From Prunus persica (taxonomy: Eukaryota > Streptophyta > Magnoliopsida > Rosales > Rosaceae): DNA of 64,000 nt. Under the pieces are notes generated by a model. That model did no database searches and was not told the DNA's origin. It worked only from the letters and a program-made list of their open reading frames with translations. How positions within the stretch are numbered: position 1 is the first letter of the stretch; every line of letters begins with the position of its first letter. Position numbers and translations under genes: made by a program. Positions 43,459-55,782 of this stretch are shown here, in pieces. The stretch covers positions 1,401,415 to 1,465,414 of the forward strand of contig NC_034010.1 in NCBI RefSeq assembly GCF_000346465.2, written 5' to 3'.

Positions 43459-43888
43459 TGTTGACGTGAGTCTCCAAATTAATCAAGGGGATTTATTTCC
43501 TTGATTAATTAAGATATTTACTTTCTCATTCTATATAGTTGACAAATCTTTGAATAATTAAGAGATACTATCCTAATTGATTACTGTATCTATTTCCTTA
43601 TAAAGTGTAACATCCCGACCCAAAATAAGACTATTCAGTAATTAAATTAATTGAATTGAATATGAAATTACAATTTTGCCCTTGGAGTAGGGGTATTATG
43701 GTCACTTTTTAATCCGAAAGTATTTTGGGGCAATGAGTGGATTATTATGTAGATCGTACCGAGATGAGTCCATAGAGGCGTAGTAGGCTCGAATCGGATT
43801 CGTAAAGAAAAAGTTACGATCAAAATACCTCCAGTGGCATAATCGTAATTATTTCAAAAAGGGTTTAATTAAATTCAGAAAAACCTTC

Positions 43889-43891
<3 letters not shown>

Positions 43892-43940
<49 letters not shown>
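43892..43940. repeat. (CT)n microsatellite in the solo LTR
   Basis: Uninterrupted CT dinucleotides, about 285 bp from the LTR start. Confidence 0.95.
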
Positions 43941-43943
<3 letters not shown>

Positions 43944-45694
43944 GGTTGGGCTGGAGCAGAACCCCATCCCCCCCACCCGAGATTTTTGAAATAGCGAACT
44001 GGCTCTTGGAGCCGTCACCGCCGCCGTGGTCCACCACCGGAGCTGGGTCCAGTCTCAAAATGACCGGTGAGGCCTCGTCATCCAAACCCCGCAGCCAACA
44101 GCCTGTGCAGCTGCCTGATTTTGTGAAAATCCAACTGGTTTTCGAGCCCTTTTTCCTTCGATCGTTTCGGACACCTCTGGCCACCATTTCAAGCAATCAA
44201 GGTACGGATTTTTGACTATTTTTCATCCTCTAGCTAATGGTTGGGTAGGATTTGAGAAATTTCTAGTGTTGATAGTTCGATTTTGGAACAAAAGTTTGGC
44301 CTGTTTTGGGATCTCAATTCCAGCCACTTCTGGCCATGTTTCGAGGTGGGTCCAAAACAAAAGTGGCTCCAATCGATGTCTTGGATCTAGGATAGGAAGC
44401 TTGGCCCGTAATTTTGAAGTTTTTGGACGAACAATATCTTTTTGGACACCCACGCTTTGCCGGCGCATGTGGCGGCGCGTAGGCACTGTAGCATAGAGGC
44501 ATTGTGTCCCGATGCGATCCCCTAGTTGTCATGAGCGCTTAGGTGTACTCGGATAGGAATTTGGTTATTGTTTGTTCAACGATTGGATATCGTATATTGG
44601 GCGTTATCCAGGTTCGATATGTTTGGACCGTTGGATTGACTCCATTTCAATATATAATGATCTAGGTATTCCTAGGATCGTGTAGAATTTCGCGGATCGT
44701 GAATTGGAGCCCCGGATGTTCCGATTCAATAACTTAAAGTTTGCGTTTTAAAATAACCGTCTAATTGTGCGATCTTGAGCGATCCGACTGTCCGATTAGG
44801 ACCAGACTTGTAGGACGCATATCCTGAACCTTGTGGAACCCACAGGAACTTTCGGATCGTAAAACAGAAGTCGTGGGTCATGCGGGCCCCGTTGACTAAG
44901 TTTGGGTGGTTTGACCCTTCGAGGAGTACTAGAACAACGTTACTAACGAGAATTGAGTTATGTTGATTATGTTGGGATTTTGGAATTATATTTTATTATC
45001 TTATGAAATATCTTGGTTAGTATTTTAATAATTAAAATTATGGAATAGTTGAGTATGGGTTAATTGAATTGGAGAGTTGTGAAAGTGAGCCTTGGGCTCG
45101 GCTATGATTATTAGGAAGCGAGTGGACTTCGTTTTCAAATAATATGCATGGTTTTATGACGGAAAAGTTATGCACAATGTTTTAATTGTTTATTGAATAT
45201 AATATATATATATATTCAATTGTTGAACTTGTTGTTTTATAAAGCATTTGTAATATGTATTTTTGGGTTTTGGCATATTTGAGATTCTCTTGTATGTATA
45301 TACGGATTTTGAGAATCTCTATCTATCTTGGTTATGTGTGGGGTACTTGGGTTGTTGATGTGAGATTGTGGAAAGAAATGAGTTATTAGTATGTTATTTT
45401 GAGGGCTATTAGCACTACCTTATGTACGTCCCCGGATATGGATTGTATGCTTGAGAGTTTATTGTCTCTACTAGGAATAAATATTTGGAACAATTGAATT
45501 AAGGAAGGGAACATTGTTTTTATAATATTGTTATAAGGGTTATGAACTCCACCATCATATCTACCTTCCCTGGTCATTATACCCACATGTGGCGTTTTTC
45601 CGATGTGTGGGCTTCCTTAGATACGGATTTTGGAATTGTGGATATGGTTTGGATATGTTGGAACCCGGGGCATACCTTAACGGAGTGTTACCGT

Positions 45695-46210
45695 AGACCC
45701 TTGATTGGGTAGTCTACGCATGTAGGACTTGTCACAGGCGTATGAGTCTTAAGGGATTTGGCTGTACGTACTGGCTGAGAGTTAGTCCTCAGTTAGACGG
45801 CTCGTTCCGTAGCCACATGGTCAATTGAGGACTCTTCCATGTAGACTAGTCAAACGATCCTCAGTTGGATTGTGTTCCCCAGTATATGATGCACATCATC
45901 ATATGTATCTCCCCTTGGATATTGATACTTGAAAATAATGGATATGGATACTTGGATAAATGGAAATGGATACATGGATACATGGATACGAATATGTGGA
46001 TATGTGGACCCTAGACTGGGTAGTCTGCATGCATAGGACTTGTCACAGGCGTACGAGTCTTGAGGATTCGGCTGTACGTGCTGGCTGAGAGTTAGTCTCC
46101 CAGTTGGATGGCTCGTGCCCTAGCCATATGGTTGTTGAGGATTCCTCCATGTGGTCTAGTCAAACGATCCCTGGATTGGATTGTTTTCCCCTGGTACATG
46201 ATGATGATAA
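45695..46210 (+). repeat. two-copy repeat inside the solo LTR
   Basis: Segments 45695-45905 and 46005-46210 share GGGTAGTCTRC, AGGACTTGTCACAGGCGTA, GGCTGTACGTRCTGGCTGAG and AGTCAAACGATCC. The period is about 310 bp with an AT/GGATA-rich spacer. Each copy opens with a small inverted pair (GTAGAC/GTCTAC in copy 1). Confidence 0.8.
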
Positions 46211-47570
46211 GAGGTGAGTGTATTTAAATATATATATATATATACGTTTACGTGGATTCGTTACTGGGTTGAGACTCTTGAGATTGTGCTTCGTGAGTAT
46301 TCTGTACGGGTATTAATGTTTGAAAAGTGTTGATCGGCAACATATGCCTTGGATAGGGTATGGTTGCAAAGATGAACGGATAAAAGGAAAGGAACTATTA
46401 AAGAGTTCAATAGATGCCTTTTTGAATTTGATGTTGTATTTGAATCTCAATTTAATCGTAGGCTTTATTCTTTTCAAATATGCGAAGATTATCCGAACCG
46501 TGATAGTTGATGAAAGAATTACGTGTGGCTTGATCCCTCACAAGGGTTACGTAGGTAGCCTAGGGTCGTACCTAGGTGCAGCTGCAGACTAAATTTTACT
46601 TATGTTGTTTTTATTGAGTTTTGTTATGACCTTATCGTTGGTCCTGAAACTTGGCTGAAACCAAGGTGCAATTAAATAATTGTTCATATTCTAGTTTGGC
46701 TAAGGAAGAGTTGTTAAATGTGTTATGCTCAAAACAGGTATGAACCCCGTTTTGGATTGTTGTACAATTTGGGCTGAGGCCTTAAACTACTTGCATTTGT
46801 GTTAGGAGGTTAAACATCACATGATTGAAATTTGGGAAGTTAATTTATGTTAATTACAGTGGACATTCATAAATAAGTTTGAGTTTATCATTTGAATTAT
46901 TTAATGTATTATTTGATTTAAGAACATTGATGGTGTTCTGTTTCAAATTACTTGAAGGCCGGAGGCCTATTACGTAAACTACATGTTACTACTTTGTGTA
47001 TGCTGCATGTTGGGATATTTTTTTTCATTGTGTTTTTAACAAGTTGAAAATTTGGGAAAATTCCAATTTACAGGGGAGACTCTACCAAAATTTTCGACAG
47101 AAAGTCTTGGTCTTCAGTAAGTGGGCCCGGTATTGGTGCAATGTCGAAAATTCCACAGGATTCGTTCCGGGTTCTAAGGAATTCGGGGCGGGTCCGGTCA
47201 TAAAGCACTCATCTAAACTCTTATATATACCTCCTTATGGAGAAGAATAAAGATTAACCCAAAGTATTCAAACCATATTCATATTTTAGCATAATATCAG
47301 AGCAATCGATCCTAGGTTGTCTCTAAACCCTTATCTTAAATTTCTCATATTCAAATCCAAAACCCTAATTCAAATTCCTCATATTTTTCCCCAAATCCAA
47401 ATCCATCAAATCTAAAGCCTCCAAATCCTCTTATCAAAATCCCTAAAGACATACCCTCAAATCTTATACACATACCTCTCAAATCCAATTCCTACATCAA
47501 ATTCCTCAAATCAAATTCCTCCAATCAAAATTCCTCACATTCCCATATCACATCTTTCTTACGCTGCGAT

Positions 47571-47950
47571 GTCAGGAACCCCTACGGTTCTCCCCCTTAT
47601 TGCAGATTCACAGAAGCATGCGGTCAATCCTGCTAACCCGACTACCTAGACTCTTGCCTTTATCGCCACCATGAAAGGTTCTACTTTTCATACATCCTCT
47701 CAAAAATTCGTATGGATTATCGACTCGGGTGCTATGGATCACATGACATTTGATCCTGGCCAACTCATTAGTCGTAAATCATCCACTCCGTCAGTGATGT
47801 CTAATACGAATGTTAGCCCATCCCCTGTGGTTGGGGAGGGCTCTCTATCTCTCTCTACTTCCCTACATCTAGATTCTGTATTACTTGTTCCATCTTTGGA
47901 CCATAACTTGTTATCTGTTGCACAACTTACTACTACTTTGGGTGTATTGT
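47571..47950 (+). pseudogene. copia gag start fused to protease
   Basis: ATG at 47571 opens MSGTPTVLPLIADSQKHAVN, then a stop near 47648. The frame resumes as the protease region SQKFVWIIDSGAMDHMTFDP (active site DSGA, where the family usually has DSGATDHM), LVPSLDHNLLSVAQL. The capsid and zinc knuckle that should lie between are absent, so this element has lost gag by internal deletion and would have depended on others to move. Confidence 0.85.
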
Positions 47951-47999
47951 AACATTTTGGCTGAATCATTGTGTTTTTTAGGACATCCTCATAGGAAAG

Positions 48000-48860
48000 A
48001 CGATTAGTTGTTGTACTCGACTGGGCAAACTCTACTACTTGGACTGGGCGACGGATAGTGAGATCAAGGTTGGTCAAGCTTTCATAACCAGCGGAACTCG
48101 TTCTGATGGGGAGAGAGACAAAGTTTGGTTGTGGCATAAACGTCTTGGGCATTCCTCATTTGGTTATCCTAAGAATTTGTTTCCATCATTATTTTCCAGT
48201 CTTAATTTTCCAACTTCCAGTGTGATACGTGTGAATTGGTTAAGAGTCATCGTGTCCTATTCCCATTAAGTTCAAATAACAGTTTGGTTCCGTTTTCTCT
48301 TATACATTCTGATGTTTGGGGACCTATTAAAATTGTTACTCCGGCAGGGGCTCGATGGTTTGTCTCATTTATAGATGATTGTACACGCATGACTAGGGTT
48401 TCCCTTCTCAAACCTAAGGGGAAGTCAGTTCCAAATTTCAACAGTTTTATCAAATTGTGGAGACTCAGTTTCATGCCAGAATTCAAGTTCTTCGTTCTTA
48501 CAATGGCAAAGAATTTCTCAACCGTGATCTTAACCAGTTCTTACAAGATCATGGCATCATACATCAATGCTCATGCCCTTACACTCCCCAACAGAATGGG
48601 GCAGCTGAAAGAAAGAACAAACACTTATTGGAAGTCGTCGGTGCCTCTCTCATTGATGCCAATATGCCACGATCTTTTTGGGGCGAAGCCATTGTCTCTA
48701 CAGCATACCTCATCAATCGAATTCTCTTTAGTATCCTAAATTTCCAAACACTACTTCAAACACTTCACCACCATATCCAAACACCTCACACCCTAAACCT
48801 GGAACCCCAAATTTTCGACTGTGTTGTATTTGTCATGATCACCAAAGTAGCAAATTGAAT
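48000..48860 (+). pseudogene. copia integrase
   Basis: GAG-pre-integrase sequence KVWLWHKRLGHSSFGYPKNL, then FSLIHSDVWGPIKIVTPAGA (first catalytic Asp), VSFIDDCTRMTRVSLLKPKG, then in another frame RSYNGKEFLNRDLNQFLQDH (the Asn of RSYNGKEF stands where the second catalytic Asp is expected), CPYTPQQNGAAERKNKHLLE (catalytic Glu in ERKN) and SFWGEAIVSTAYLINR. Frameshifts near 48235 and 48460 break it. Confidence 0.85.
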
Positions 48861-49059
48861 CTTCGAGCCGAAAAGTGTGTTTTCATTGGCTATGCACCTC
48901 ATCAGAAAGGATCCGGTGTCATCATCTACCAAGTCAGAAGGTCTTTACCTCCATAGATGTTATGTTTGGAGAACATGACTTCTATTTTTCAACAGCCCAA
49001 AAGGAGAATCAAGAATCCATCACTGCTCAAATTCTCAATTTTTTTTCCCAGGACGTCAC

Positions 49060-50554
49060 TCTGCATCAAAACAACCGGTCGCCCCCCTCAGTTCTTCACA
49101 TGCAGAGAAATTGCTTCAAAACGACCGATCTCCAGCAGACAGTGACCGGTCGCCAGAGGAAAATGATCAGTTGTCTCCACGCTGTCAAAATCAGGAAAAG
49201 GAAATTGAACTGTTTTATGAGATTTTGCCTGCTTCTGCTCCAGTACCACACCAGTCACCAGATGAGGAAGTCATTCAGGTAACATCTTTTCCTGAAACTG
49301 ATAACACTAATGAAATATCCCATGATGATTTGATTTCTGAAGGCACGGAGCCTACATATCAGCTTCTAGAAAGGAACAACCGTGGTAAACCTTGAGTACA
49401 ATATGAAGTAGATCTTAAAGCCAAAGGAAAATACCCTATCAATAATTATATCTCTCAGCGAATTATCAGAGTCACGTGTGCACTATGTGAAGCAGTTGGC
49501 TGACATATCTATCCCCAACAGTGTAACTAAAGCATTAGAAGACCCAAAATGGAAAGAAGCCGTGAATGAAGAAATGTGAGCTCTCCAAAAGAATGTGACA
49601 TGAGAACTCGTGGCCTTTCCTCATGGAAAGAAGACAATAGGATGCAGGTGAATTTATATTGTGAAACTCAAAGCAAATGGATTCATTGAAAGATATAAAG
49701 CTAGATTGGTGGTGAAGGGGTACACACAGAGATATGGGATAGACTACCAGGAAAACTTTGCCCCAGTAGCCAAGATTAACACTATTAGAGTCCTATTGTC
49801 TCTAGCAGCAAATCCCGATTGGCCACTACATCAGTTTGATGTCAAAAATGCATTCTTACATGGAGACTTGGAAGAATAAGTATATATGGACTTACCCCCA
49901 GGATCTAATTCAGCTCTTGACAAAAAGAATCAAGTTTGCAAGCTCAAAAAGTCATTATATGGGTTAAAGCAATCTCCCATGGCATGGTTTGGCAGATTTA
50001 CTAAATCTATGAAGAATTTTGGATATACACAGAGTAATTCAGATCACACCCTATTCTTGAAGCGTGATAAAGAAAAACTTACAGCATTGATTGTTTATGT
50101 AGAAGACATAATCGTAACTGGAAACGATGCAGAAGAGCAACTGAAGTTGCAAAAGTATTTGTCTCAGGAATTTGAGATGAAGGATTTAGGTGATCTGAAG
50201 TACTTTCTCGGAATCGAAGTAGCAAGGTCAAAAACTGGTATATTTCTGTCTCAAAGGAAGTATGTAATGGATCTACTTACTGAAATAGGAATGCTTGGAT
50301 GTAAGCCTGCTGACACACCCATTGAGATGAATCACAAGTTGTGTGAAGACATGGACCAAGAACCAACCAATAAGGAACAGTACCAACGCCTTGTTGGAAG
50401 GTCGACATACCTAGCACACACAAGACCAGATATTGCATATGTTGTGAGTGTGGTTAGTCAGTTTATGCATTCACCCAATGTTTCTCATAAGAATGCAGTT
50501 GATTGGATCTTAAGATACTTAAATTTAGCCCCTGGGAAAGGATTAATGTTCTAA
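49060..50554 (+). pseudogene. copia linker and reverse transcriptase with YVED
   Basis: The linker contains NDRSPADSDRSPEENDQLSP and TYQLLERNNRGKP, then a stop. Blocks: [34 protein letters not shown] then a stop, [91 protein letters not shown]. The catalytic YVDD is YVED here, while the other copia copy (41365) keeps YVDD. Several stops. It is the same family as 40539-41672 but diverged. Confidence 0.9.
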
Positions 50555-51052
50555 AAAAATGGAGATCTTGAAGTTGTTGGATATACAAATGCTGATTGGG
50601 CTGGTTCCATTAAAGATAGACGCTCAACTTCAGGTTACTTTACCTTCGTGGGAGGTAACCTAGTCACTTGGCGGAGCAAAAAACAAAATGTAGTTTCTTG
50701 GTCTAGTGCAAAAGCAGAGTATGGAGGAATGGTCCACCGAGTTTGTGAATTATTGTGGATCAGAAGATTATTGACAAAATTGGGCTTCAAGCCAGAAAAG
50801 CCAATGGAGTTACATTGTGACAACAAGTCAGCCATCGATATTGCCCATAATCTAGTTCAACATGATCGAACCAAACATGTTGAGATGGATAGACATTTTA
50901 TCAAACAAAAAATTGAAAAGAAGATCATTCGCCTACCATTCGTAAAATCAGAAAACCAACTGGCAGATATCTTAACAAAATCTGTTTATGGCAGAGTATT
51001 TCATGACTCACTTACCAAGTTGGGCATTAGTGATGTATATGCACCAACTTGA
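50555..51052 (+). pseudogene. copia RNase H
   Basis: GYTNADWAGSIKDRRSTSGY (TDAD is TNAD here), SSAKAEYGGMVHRVCELLWI, HCDNKSAIDIAHNLVQHDRT, KHVEMDRHFIKQKIEKK and QLADILTKSVYGRVFHDSL, open from 50648 to 51052. A stop at 50554 separates it from reverse transcriptase. The polypurine tract follows at 51049. Confidence 0.9.
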
Positions 51053-51059
51053 GGAGGAA

Positions 51060-51292
51060 TGTTGACGTGAGTCTCCTAATTAATCAAGGAGATTTATTTC
51101 CTTGATTAATTAAGGGATTTACTTTCCTTTTCTATATAGTTGACAAATCTTTGTATAATTAGGAGATACTATCCTAATTGATTACTGCATCTATTTCCTT
51201 GTAAAGCACTCATGTAAACTCCTGTATATATCTCCTTATGGAGAAGAATAAAGATTAACCCAAAGTATTCAAACCATATTCATATTTTAGCA
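51060..51292 (+). repeat. copia 3' LTR, 233 bp
   Basis: From TGTTGACGTGAGTCTCC to CATATTTTAGCA. It is nearly identical to the two halves of the 5' LTR. Confidence 0.95.
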
Positions 51293-51364
51293 TATTTTCT
51301 CGCACACATTACCAAGGTGTCATAGGGGTTCGAACTAGGACCACTAAATATATGTCATAATTGC

Positions 51365-51553
<189 letters not shown>

Positions 51554-52284
51554 TTATTTACTATGTGAGTAGATGAGTAAATAGATGGGAGAACAGTTTG
51601 GAAAATAATATATAAAAAATCTTAGGAAAAAAGAAAGTTATTACAAGCAAACAAAAAAAATGAAATGAACAAGGCAAAAGGTAGGTAATAGGTTTTTATA
51701 AATAAGCCTATTTTAGCATGATATATTGTAATAATAATAAAAATCTTTATGGAACTTAGGAGGGAAAAATTCAAAATTAGTCGTCACTTGTCATTTTCTA
51801 AATAATTCTTAGAAAATTTTAACATATTAAGAACCAATTAGAAGTGACAAATTAAATTTTTCAGTCCAAATAGAGTCAATAAATATTTTTGTATATTATG
51901 TCATGATAGAATGGACCTATCTGTCAAAATCCCAAGAATTAAAACTAAATCTTACCAGGTGAGCGGAGAGGCGGCCCACCTTTCCCTGCTAGTGATTCGT
52001 TTCGAGATGGCTTGTGACGTGTTGCACCTACATTTACTCGCACACAACATATATAATCATATATGGAAATCATACCAAAAGCGTAAGTTAAATAATACAC
52101 TTGAAATAAAAACCCTCTTCATTAACAGCTTTTTCACACCCACTTTTATCTACAATAACTTCTTTTGTAACATTTGCATGGAAAGATGTGAAGAGTGACT
52201 GGAAAAATGAACATGTTATAAGTTCTTTAAAATTATATCTTAAAGTTTTGTAATTTACATGTTATATATATACAATATCAGGTC

Positions 52285-53925
52285 AACTAGATATAGACTT
52301 GTCCAATATAGGTTCTTACAATTTCTATTTCCTATACATATACCCATCATTCTATAAATCTATGTGTAAAACCCAAATTCAAACTTAAATGACCAGTAAG
52401 ATATAAGAAGTCATAGTATTTCTACGTTTTTACATCATTGCCATCAGACTTCATATTTTATTTATAATTTATTCCAAAAATTTTATTAACTGCCATAATT
52501 GTAATTAAAACTCCCTATTAATAACATATCAATCACCCTATTTCTTTTGGTTGACATTCCCTCTAACATATCGCCCCTTAAAATTTTAAAAAATAAAAAT
52601 AAAAAATTGTAAATTACATATCCAATAATGTACATATAAAATATAAATATAAATATATACGTATAAAAATATAGGTATATTATTTACCAAAAATTAAAAT
52701 TAAAAATAAAACTAGGTCAGTTACTTTGCAATTGAAATTTCGATACATTTTTCATAAATTAAAAATAGGTACACAATAATTTAATGAAAATAGGTATGTT
52801 GTTTAATGTAAATTTATGCACATTTTTTATAGAGAAAAGAATAGGTACATTAATTAGAAGAAAAAAATAAGTTCATTATACTAGGTAAATTGTTGTACTA
52901 GGTATACATTATTAGAGAAAAAAATAGGTACATTATTTAGAAGAAAAATAGGTTCATTTAAAAAATAAATCATAAAACAAAAAATAAATAGATTATCACA
53001 TTATTTTTCATAAAACAAGTAATAGGTACATTATTTAGAGAAAAATATAGATGCAAAATTTAGCGAAAAAATAGGTTCATTATACTTGGTAAATTGTTTT
53101 ACTAGGTACATTATTAGAGGAAAAAAAATAGGTACATTATTTGGAGAGAAAAAAAAGGTTCATTTAAAAAAAAATTTATTTTCATAAAACAAGTAATAGG
53201 TGCTTTATTTAGAGGGAAAAAAAGGTACATTATTTAGAAAGAAAATAGGTACATTATGTAGAGGAAAAATAGGTTCATTACAAAAAAAAAATTGTTTTCA
53301 TAAAACAAGTAATAGGTGCTTTATTTAGAGGGAAAAAAAAGGTACATTATTTAGAAAGAAAACTAGGTACATTATTTAGGGAAAAAATAGGTTCATTAAA
53401 AAAAAAAAAAAAGTACATTATTTAGAGAAAAAATAGGTTCATTTGAAAAAAAATAATAAATAGATTATCAAATTACTTTTCAACATCATTAGAATGTACA
53501 CTATTATTCATAAAACTATAAGAAAATAGATTACTAGTTGTATAATTCATAAAAGGAAAAAAACATAATTTTTTTTATTAAATAAACCAAAACGTTAATC
53601 ACCTACAGATTACTAATAAGTTAATATTTAATTTCAAATTAATTTCAAAATTAATTCCTACATCTATTACAACCATTTGAAGATCTTTTCAAATTCAACG
53701 TGTCATTAGTTACTTCCCCAATAAACATTAACTTATAAGTAGGGGTAGTTTTGGAATCCGAAAAATACAATAAATCATATTTTAAGTTATATTAGGTAAC
53801 TTGCTTAGTTGGATCCTATTCATCGGGTATTATTTGAAAAAATTGGGTATTTTAAATAGAAAAATAAAAGAAAGGGTTGTAGGTGATTTAAAATAAATTT
53901 TATGGGTCTAAACTCGATTTACTAA
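52285..53925. repeat. segment present in block A only, with minisatellite 52700-53470
   Basis: Bounded by the short direct repeat ACTAGATATA (52279 region and 53921 region). About 52780-53470 consists of repeats of AGGTACATTATTTAGAG followed by AAAAATAGGTTCATTA with A-run spacers, some 20 imperfect units of 30-40 bp. No coding sequence. Block B lacks the whole segment. Confidence 0.75.
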
Positions 53926-54220
53926 CTAGATATATACCCAAATTTCTCTCATGAGAGCTAGAGAGGGAGAGAAATGTTTGAACTTACGATCAACCCCAGT
54001 TTTGATGCAATTGAAAAATTCATTACGCAGGTCTTCTCCTGAAGTTGCTGGTTTGTCATTAATTTCATCAACCAATGTCACCAACTTCTTGACAACGTCA
54101 GCATGTCGCACTCCAGCTACAACATGAAGTGCAGTAGACGATCCTTTGGAAATACTAGCACCTATAATAATTTCATCTTTCTCTATGATATCTTTATGCA
54201 AAGAACCACATAGTTCGGCT

Positions 54221-55782
54221 CAGGGGCGGCCCTGGGGTGGTGCAAGTGGCCCCACCGTACAGGGCCCCCGATTCTTAAGGGCCCCCAAAAAAAAAAATTC
54301 TTTATATTATATATATATATTAATATTATATAAATTGTATATATAGTACATCGTCTGAATATTTGCATAACAGTGTGTTCAAAGTAGTTGGTAGGAGTGC
54401 AAATTTATTTGCCAAAAGTGCCAGAGTTCAATACTCACTGAGGTCGATCTATTGGCCTTTTTTAATATTATTTTTGCATTCAAACTTTACATAATTATAA
54501 AATTTGAAAAAAAAGAAAAAAAAAAGAAAGCGTTTTAAAAATTGGTAACATCAAAGCTTAACCACACCAAAGGAGGAGTACATATATCCCCCAAACGTTC
54601 TTTAAAATAAAATAAAAAAGGTTTTCTCCTCCCAAAAAAGTACTTTCTTCTTTTTCTTAAACTCTGATTTTCTGGTAAGTAATCATCATCGTTCATCATT
54701 TCTCTTTGGTTCTTTTTTCAATCCTTTGACAATTTCTATTATTCTTTCAATTTTCAGGAATTTGAACACCAAAAAGAGAAAACCCTAATTCCTAAATTCA
54801 TAAACACCACTCAAAATCAAATAGTTAGATTCAAATCTCAATTCAAATTATGTATCTAAATTTCAATCTATTATATATATTACATGACTTATTTTATTAA
54901 ATTATTATCATGTTGATTATTGATTATATGAGAATATAGTTTGTAGAAATATTTATTTATTTCTCGCTGGGGTTTTCTTCCAGGTTATATGGTTTTGGAA
55001 TTTTTCTTTGTAATCTAAACATGACACCTACTAGAAAATACGTTTCTAGATATACAAAACGGCTTAGAAAAAGAAAAATTGAGGAATTGACTCAATCTCA
55101 AAGAGGAGCTCTTGATAGATTAAAATTGTTAAAATCATACTTGCGATCAACTATGTGGTAAGAAAGATTAAACGGACTAGCTTTGATTTCAATTGAAAGT
55201 GAACTTCTTGAACAACTTGATTATGAACATTTGATTGATGATTTCTCTTCTAAAAATTCAAGAAGACCAATTTTCAAACATTAGTATTGTACTGGCTGTG
55301 TTTTTTTTTCTTTTGGGGTAAAAGCTCTTGTAATAGTTCTAATTCTTCAAATAAGACAGCAAATACAATGTGAATGATTTTTGGATAATTAGGTATGTTT
55401 ATGTTGTTGCTTTTGTGTTTAATGCAATATAATCTAATTTGTTAATGACATTTGTGTGCAACTACTCTTTAATTTGTGATTGCCAATTTTTTTTTTCCTA
55501 TTAAACATAGATTGTTTATTGGAGGCAGCAAGGGACCGTATAGGGGGCACAAGGAGCTTATTTTTGTACCAAACATTTAACTTTATCAAATGGAAACATT
55601 TAAATTTTTATGAATTTGATTTCTGATTGTCATTACATATTTATTGATGGTGAATTTTAGTTATAAAAAAAATGTTTATGACATTAAGTTATGGCAAATT
55701 TTTATAGTATTTTCGTATTTGATTATGTGAGGTCTCAATTTAAGTTTCGCACAGGGCCCTCAAAATCTCAGGTACGGCCCTG
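54221..55782 (+). mobile_element. hAT deletion derivative, 1562 bp, target duplication GTTCGGCT
   Basis: Ends CAGGGGCGGCCCTG (left) and CAGGGCCGTACCTG (right, reverse complement) form imperfect terminal inverted repeats. The 8-bp duplication GTTCGGCT (54213-54220 and 55783-55790) is exact. It inserted in exon a' of the ankyrin gene. Inside is a fused remnant of the start and end of a hAT transposase gene. Confidence 0.92.
55021..55284 (+). pseudogene. hAT (TTF-type zinc-finger) transposase, N- and C-terminal ends fused
   Basis: The frame from ATG at 55021 reads MTPTRKYVSRYTKRLRKRKI, EELTQSQRGALDR, then directly LKLLKSYLRSTMW-stop-ERLNGLALISIESELLEQLDY, EHLIDDFSSKNSRRP and a final stop near 55282. 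The first part is the N-terminus and the last the hAT dimerisation tail of plant transposases with a TTF-type zinc finger; about 600 residues of catalytic core are missing. A 5' intron-like GTAAGTAATC follows the leader near 54675. Non-autonomous. Confidence 0.8.

Larger units (their letters stand above)
43606..47200 (+). mobile_element. solo gypsy LTR, 3595 bp, target duplication TAAAG, nested in the copia 5' LTR
   Basis: It runs from TGTAACATCCCGACCC to GGCGGGTCCGGTCA, flanked by TAAAG at 43601-43605 and 47201-47205. The intact 3' copia LTR (51204-51210 region) shows the empty site GTAAAGCACTC. It contains a (CT)n tract at 43892-43940, one hairpin at 45591-45622, a repeated segment of about 210 bp (45695-45905 and 46005-46210), and the conserved ACGTGTGGCTTGATCCCTC block at about 46521. 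Confidence 0.95.
43459..51292 (+). mobile_element. Ty1/copia element (host of a nested solo LTR), inserted in ankyrin block A
   Basis: 5' LTR 43459-43605 plus 47201-47291 (split by the solo LTR), primer site, short gag remnant, protease, integrase, reverse transcriptase, RNase H, polypurine tract TTGAGGAGGAA (51049-51059), 3' LTR 51060-51292. Flanks GATTT (43454-43458) and TATTT (51293-51297) are a target duplication with one change. The undisrupted site is visible at about 61950-61960 in block B. Without the nested LTR the element is about 4.2 kb; most of gag is deleted. Confidence 0.92.

Noticed and set aside
43849..44532. Several overlapping open frames with protein-like composition on both strands
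   Set aside because: They lie within the 5' part of a solo LTR; the same zone in the other LTRs (24050-24500, 34270-34640) shows similar but non-homologous-frame ORFs, so GC-rich LTR leader explains them.
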